Shown here: positions 62,533 to 64,000 of the stretch, one piece after another
Numbering within the stretch: the first letter of the stretch is position 1
How the letters are laid out: each line of letters starts with the position of its first letter
From: Bacillota bacterium
Lineage (GTDB): Bacteria; Bacillota; UBA4882; UBA8346
Reading direction: 5' to 3'
Assembly: GCA_023401925.1 (NCBI GenBank)
Contig: JAEXDA010000019.1
Span: forward strand, 62,001-126,000
DNA: 64,000 bases
Made by a program: the position numbers and the translations under genes
Notes under the pieces: generated by a model
Seen by the model: the letters and a program-made list of their open reading frames with translations, nothing else
What the model was told of the DNA's origin: nothing
The model's database searches: none

Positions 62533-62973
62533 CTATTTTAAACGGTTGTCTAACCATTTTAAGCAATAGCCCAATACCAACCCCCAGATCGATGCCTCGA
62601 TAAAGTTTGCCACGGCAGTCTTGCCCGGTATCACTAAAAGATCCGGTACTTTAAACAAAACGGTTACAGTAAAAGCGAAGAACCAAAAAGCGATGCTAAA
62701 GAGCCAACATTTCAGCAAATAATTGGCGCTGGATAATTTGGGGATCATGAAGGCAATAATCACTCCTAAAATGCCGCAGATTACAAATACCGCCAGTGTG
62801 GAGAATATTTCCTCACTCAAATTACCACTTTTCCGGCCATAAATTAAGATAGCGGCAAAACTCGACCAACGGAGGGTTGTCCAGTGGAGTACGAAAGCAA
62901 CCAACGAAAAAATAAGCGTTGGGATCCCCGCTATGACCCCGGATAAAAAACCTCTGGTGAATCTATCCGTCAT
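62533..62973 (-). CDS. 4-TM hypothetical membrane protein
   Basis: A membrane protein of 146 residues with about four helices (GFLSGVIAGIPTLIFS, FVICGILGVIIAFMI, WLFSIAFWFFAFTVTVL, ASIWGLVLGYCLKWL). ATG 62973 overlaps the upstream gene's stop (ATGA), so the pair is translationally coupled. It is paralogous to 62970, 51950 and 22813. Function unknown; the strong pairing suggests a heteromeric membrane complex. Confidence 0.7.
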   Translation of the reverse strand: MTDRFTRGFLSGVIAGIPTLIFSLVAFVLHWTTLRWSSFAAILIYGRKSGNLSEEIFSTLAVFVICGILGVIIAFMIPKLSSANYLLKCWLFSIAFWFFAFTVTVLFKVPDLLVIPGKTAVANFIEASIWGLVLGYCLKWLDNRLK

Positions 62974-63422
62974 CTGGACCAATTTCTCCGTTTACCGGAT
63001 ATATATTGATACGAGAGGGCTAAAACAACCCCGTAACATATGGCGTCTACTAAAATAAAGAAACTATCCCCAGGAGTCGTAATTTTGAAATGGGGCAATT
63101 TAAAAAAAGTACCCATACCAAGCGTAGCCAGCCAAGTCAAAGCCCCGAAGCCGCCTCCTTTAAATAGCAAGCTCGCATCGCCGGTTTTCTTGATGAAAAA
63201 AGCAAAAATCACTCCCAAAGCCGCTCCAAAAACGAGATGTCCTATGGCTGCCATCAACCATTGCCATACATCGTTTACTTTATGCCCCACCACGAGTACT
63301 GCCGCATAATCCAGAAAGTTTAACTGCGTAATTTTCAATACTTGTTTGGTTAGCAACCCGGGAATAACACTGGCTGCCGCGCCAATAGCTCCCGAAATGG
63401 CTCCAAGTTTGGTTGTATCCAT
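62970..63422 (-). CDS. 4-TM hypothetical membrane protein, coupled to the next gene
   Basis: A 150-residue membrane protein, about four helices, opening KLGAISGAIGAAASVIPGLL, with HLVFGAALGVIFAFFI, GALTWLATLGMGTFFKLP and AICYGVVLALSYQYI. Same layout as its paralogues. The ATG at 63422 lacks a clear ribosome site. The gap beyond it (63423-63678) holds nothing recognised. Confidence 0.7.
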   Translation of the reverse strand: MDTTKLGAISGAIGAAASVIPGLLTKQVLKITQLNFLDYAAVLVVGHKVNDVWQWLMAAIGHLVFGAALGVIFAFFIKKTGDASLLFKGGGFGALTWLATLGMGTFFKLPHFKITTPGDSFFILVDAICYGVVLALSYQYISGKRRNWSR

Positions 63423-63678
63423 GGCGCTAGCATAACCAAAAATTTATTTTTTACTAAACAAAGTGTCCCATACTATCTTGACAACATATCTTGGATTATT
63501 CCCGGCAGTCATTGCCTATTTTGAGGAAATACCTTCTTGGCTTGCGTTTGGGATTTTCAGTATGCTTTTCCCTTAAGTCAAACATTGCGCTATCTGTCAT
63601 CAATAAAATAAATAATGATATCGAACCGGGCCCTCCTCCATCTATATTTCATAAGATACCTTAAAAGGAGGTTGTTTC

Positions 63679-64000
63679 ATGTCTGATTTAACTTCTGGTT
63701 TATTACAAGAGACAACCCAGTATTCATTCCGGATCCCGGTATTTTTAAGCTATGCCACACCTTTTAATGAGCGGCAGACTAAGTTTTTAGAGCGAATCAT
63801 TAAAGAACGGAGTCCTGAACGACGGCGTTTTTGGAGGAATATTGGAGCAAGGCGCCGCTCCATTGTTTATACCGGTTTTTAGCGTAGATAGCGATCAACT
63901 CATTGACGCTTTCTTTAGTTCCATCTTCTGGAGAGATCCTTTCTTGCGTTGCGTGGCGGCCGTCCGGGAATATTACAGAATCTTAACCACACTTTTCCCT
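63679..64000 (+). pseudogene. Internal-deletion relic of a nucleoside-deoxyribosyltransferase-like protein
   Basis: After AGGAGG and ATG 63679 the frame begins with FRIPVFLSYATPFNERQTKF, the N-terminal pattern of a bacterial family of about 210 residues with nucleoside 2-deoxyribosyltransferase- or TIR-like folds. Near 63808 the frame switches to NDGVFGGILEQGAAPLFIPV and VFSVDSDQLIDAFF, which resembles the C-terminal end of the same family; the middle of about 90 residues is missing. It runs off the window. The family name is from memory and tentative. Confidence 0.5.

Overview
The window looks like a chromosome segment from a low-GC, diderm (LPS-bearing) member of the Bacillota. The Bacillota side rests on strong AGGAGG-type ribosome binding sites, frequent TTG and GTG starts, sigma-A style promoters and small membrane proteins of clostridial type. 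The outer-membrane side rests on hldE, a Kdo transferase fused to a heptosyltransferase, an O-antigen ligase, a WaaP-like kinase and a CDP-sugar module. A Hydrogenispora/Limnochordia-like, Negativicutes-like or Halanaerobiales-like host would fit; I cannot decide between them from sequence alone. No rRNA, tRNA or CRISPR array was seen.

Region 1 (1-12.3 kb) is housekeeping and signalling. It holds a membrane-anchored HtrA protease, an EAL-CBS-GGDEF protein and a polyphosphate operon (ppk, a degenerate phosphoesterase/HD protein, ppx). A HAD phosphatase and an autoregulated MarR-FabF pair follow. Region 2 (12.3-23.5 kb) is accessory: small membrane proteins, a His/Cys-rich microprotein, a PilZ protein, a YyaL-type thioredoxin-domain protein, an Lrp/NIPSNAP pair, an AraC-GyrI regulator and an MFS exporter. 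It also has many decayed genes (VOC protein, coiled-coil protein, GNAT, MazG-like).

Region 3 (23.5-49.4 kb) is the LPS/surface polysaccharide locus: pseudo-ugd, O-antigen ligase, GT4, PIG-L deacetylase, GT9, a GlfT-like GT2 beside a dead glf, CDP-6-deoxyhexose synthesis (rfbF, rfbG, a cupin epimerase, an RmlD-like reductase), an acetyltransferase, a duplicated GT2-GT4 pair, a WaaP-like kinase, a CgeB-like transferase, waaA-GT9 and hldE. One copy of the duplicated pair is dead. Between the two copies an IS5-family element has inserted into an IS256-family remnant.

Region 4 (49.4-53.4 kb) holds an unrecognised repeat-containing HTH pair, a LUD protein and small membrane proteins. Region 5 (53.4-62.3 kb) is a coherent catabolic operon under a FadR-type GntR regulator with a good operator: ABC importer, deacetylase, DSD1-type PLP dehydratase, RidA, 2-keto-3-deoxygluconate kinase and KDPG aldolase. 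Together these predict import of an N-acylated D-glucosaminate-like compound and its conversion to pyruvate and glyceraldehyde 3-phosphate. The right edge carries a pair of paralogous 4-TM proteins and a gene relic.

A recurring theme is gene decay by internal deletion or single-base frameshift. Two relics keep both ends of a gene or gene pair with the middle missing.
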